Shown one piece after another: positions 63,082-64,000 of a stretch of DNA of 64,000 nt. How positions within the stretch are numbered: the first letter of the stretch is position 1; each line of letters starts with the position of its first letter. The notes beneath the pieces were generated by a model that was given only the letters and a program-made list of their open reading frames with translations, had not been told where the DNA came from and searched no databases. The translations under genes were made by a program, and so were the position numbers. Source of the stretch: Oxalobacteraceae bacterium (GTDB lineage: Bacteria; Pseudomonadota; Gammaproteobacteria; Burkholderiales; Burkholderiaceae_D); assembly GCA_030698225.1 (NCBI GenBank), contig JAUYNR010000107.1:28406-92405 (forward strand), in the 5' to 3' direction.

Positions 63082-63862
63082 AAGCCCCGGCCAACGGTCG
63101 TAGCGGCCTGAACTTCCCTGCGCCGACCTTGGTGCTGCTGCGCCACAGGTAGTCGCCGGTCAAGTTGATGTGTTCCCAGCCCAATGGCGACAGATATTGC
63201 AATAGCGCGTCATCGACGGTCTGACCGTGGCCGCGTAATGCACTGGTGGCACGCTCCAGATAGACGGTGTTCCACAACACGATGGCCGCCGTCACTAGGT
63301 TGAGGCCGCTGGCCCGGTAGCGCTGCTGCTCGAAACTGCGGTCGCGGATTTCACCCAGCCGGTTGAAGAACACGGCGCGAGCCAGCGCATTGCGCGCTTC
63401 ACCCTTGTTGAGTCCAGCCTGGACACGGCGACGCAGCTCGACGCTTTGCAGCCAATCTAAAATGAATAACGTGCGCTCGATGCGGCCCAACTCGCACAGC
63501 GCCACGGCCAAGCCGTTTTGACGCGGATAGCTGCCGAGCCTTCCTGAGCATTAGCGAGGCCGTCACCGTGCCCTGCTTGATGGAGGTGGCCAGCCTCAAA
63601 ATTTAATCCCAATGAGTGCGCACCTGCTTGATATTCAGTCTGTCGCTGCTAATCATCGGCTTGAGGGCGTCGTAGGTCGCATCACCCTTCGGAATGAACA
63701 GCTTGGTCTCAACCAGGTCGCGGATGCGAGGCGCGAAGCGAAATCCCAGCAAATGCATCAGGTCAAACACATGGTCGGTGAAGCCTGCTGTGTCGGTGTA
63801 ATGCTCCTCGATCCGCAAGTCCGACTCATGGTACAGCAGGCCGTCGAGTACGTAAGTTGAAT
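63080..63862 (-). pseudogene. tnpA: Tn3-family (Tn21-like) transposase TnpA remnant
   Basis: The last ~260 codons of TnpA remain, including [53 protein letters not shown] and [16 protein letters not shown]. Two lesions are visible. HWD is followed by TAA where related enzymes have GAA (near 63603), and there is an extra base near 63540 that shifts LMLRK out of the [12 protein letters not shown] frame. The N-terminus is cut off at about 63862 by unrelated sequence resembling an IS end. It is a different copy from the one at 18211-18565. Confidence 0.88.
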
Positions 63863-63866
63863 CACT

Positions 63867-64000
63867 AGTGTCCGGTTAAAAATCGAACAAAATCAATTGG
63901 TTATCTGAGGGAGGCGCAATGGTTTTGGTGGCATCGGGCTGCAAGGCGCATGAAATCTGGGTTTTCTCGAAAATTGAGACCGACAAAATCTGTAGCAAAG
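63867..64000 (+). mobile_element. Possible insertion sequence end (partial)
   Basis: The transposase homology stops at CACTAGTGTCCGGTTAAAAA. GTGTCCGGTTAAAA resembles an IS terminal repeat next to a CTAG-type target. A gene with a strong GAGGGAGG starts 50 bp inside. I cannot name the family, and the other end is outside the window. Confidence 0.35.
63919..64000 (+). CDS. Partial open frame at window end, unidentified
   Basis: The ATG at 63919 follows GAGGGAGG with six bases between. The first 27 codons read MVLVASGCKAHEIWVFSKIE then TDKICSK and run off the window. No domain can be recognised from so short a piece. Its position just inside a possible IS end suggests a transposase, but that is a guess. 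Confidence 0.35.
   Translation, partial: MVLVASGCKAHEIWVFSKIETDKICSK

Overview
The window looks like chromosomal DNA of a betaproteobacterium, most likely Burkholderiales and plausibly Oxalobacteraceae (Herminiimonas/Herbaspirillum-like). That assignment is inference: it rests on the EpsB/D/E/F/G/L-type exopolysaccharide genes, the thrC-moeA-moaD-moaE neighbourhood, the DUF1415 and DUF454 proteins, and moderate-to-high G+C with scattered A+T-rich islands. I saw no rRNA, tRNA or CRISPR array.

Layout. 1-13.6 kb is an exopolysaccharide locus entirely on the minus strand. Read 5' to 3' it encodes EpsL-like beta-barrel, undecaprenyl-phosphate sugar transferase, a small sorting-signal-like protein, EpsD lipoprotein/PPIase, EpsE export protein, EpsF chain-length protein, EpsG kinase-like ATPase, an acyltransferase, a glycosyltransferase, a Wzx-type flippase and two more glycosyltransferases. 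The last runs off the left edge, and no exosortase is visible. 14.3-18.0 kb holds modABC (molybdate uptake) preceded by a KfrA-like coiled-coil DNA-binding protein. 18.18-21.0 kb is a Tn3-family-like element: 35/38-bp terminal inverted repeats, a 5-bp TTATT target duplication, broken tnpA and tnpR remnants, and a KtrAB/TrkH-type potassium uptake pair as cargo. It sits exactly at the stop codon of a CadR/MerR regulator, which is divergent from a Cd/Zn/Pb P1B-ATPase. 24-33 kb contains a tyrosine recombinase, a YbaL-like CPA2 antiporter, Lon protease, a chromate transporter, an MFS transporter and a DUF1415 protein. 33.5-41 kb contains an A+T-rich NYN/PIN-like gene, malate synthase and a divergent LysR regulator, a PF07399-type antiporter, and a 7TM-GGDEF diguanylate cyclase.

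41-48.7 kb carries molybdopterin genes (moaE, moaD, moeA) and thrC. Between moaD and moaE lie a Stealth-family phosphotransferase, a chemoreceptor, a chalcone-isomerase-like protein and a DUF454 protein. 49-51.4 kb holds a second chemoreceptor and a periplasmic Cache protein. 51.6-55 kb is a complete frdABCD fumarate reductase operon. Divergent from it is a three-gene operon encoding a seven-heme cytochrome c between two HAMP-like membrane proteins. 57-63 kb holds a GSDH-type lipoprotein and a threonine/serine degradation operon (kbl, SDR-type tdh, sdaA) with a divergent XRE-cupin regulator. The right edge is a second, Tn21-like, decayed transposase truncated by a probable IS end.

Four families of short interspersed repeats lie in the intergenic DNA: an A+T-rich element built on CCGCA-N9-TGCGG with a downstream TACTCC, a CACGAAA-type repeat, a ~52-bp perfect hairpin, and a CTCTCCC/GGGAGAG hairpin. 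The first two and the cytochrome operon are the least explained signals in the window. Start sites were moved inside many open frames where a Shine-Dalgarno or signal peptide argued for it.
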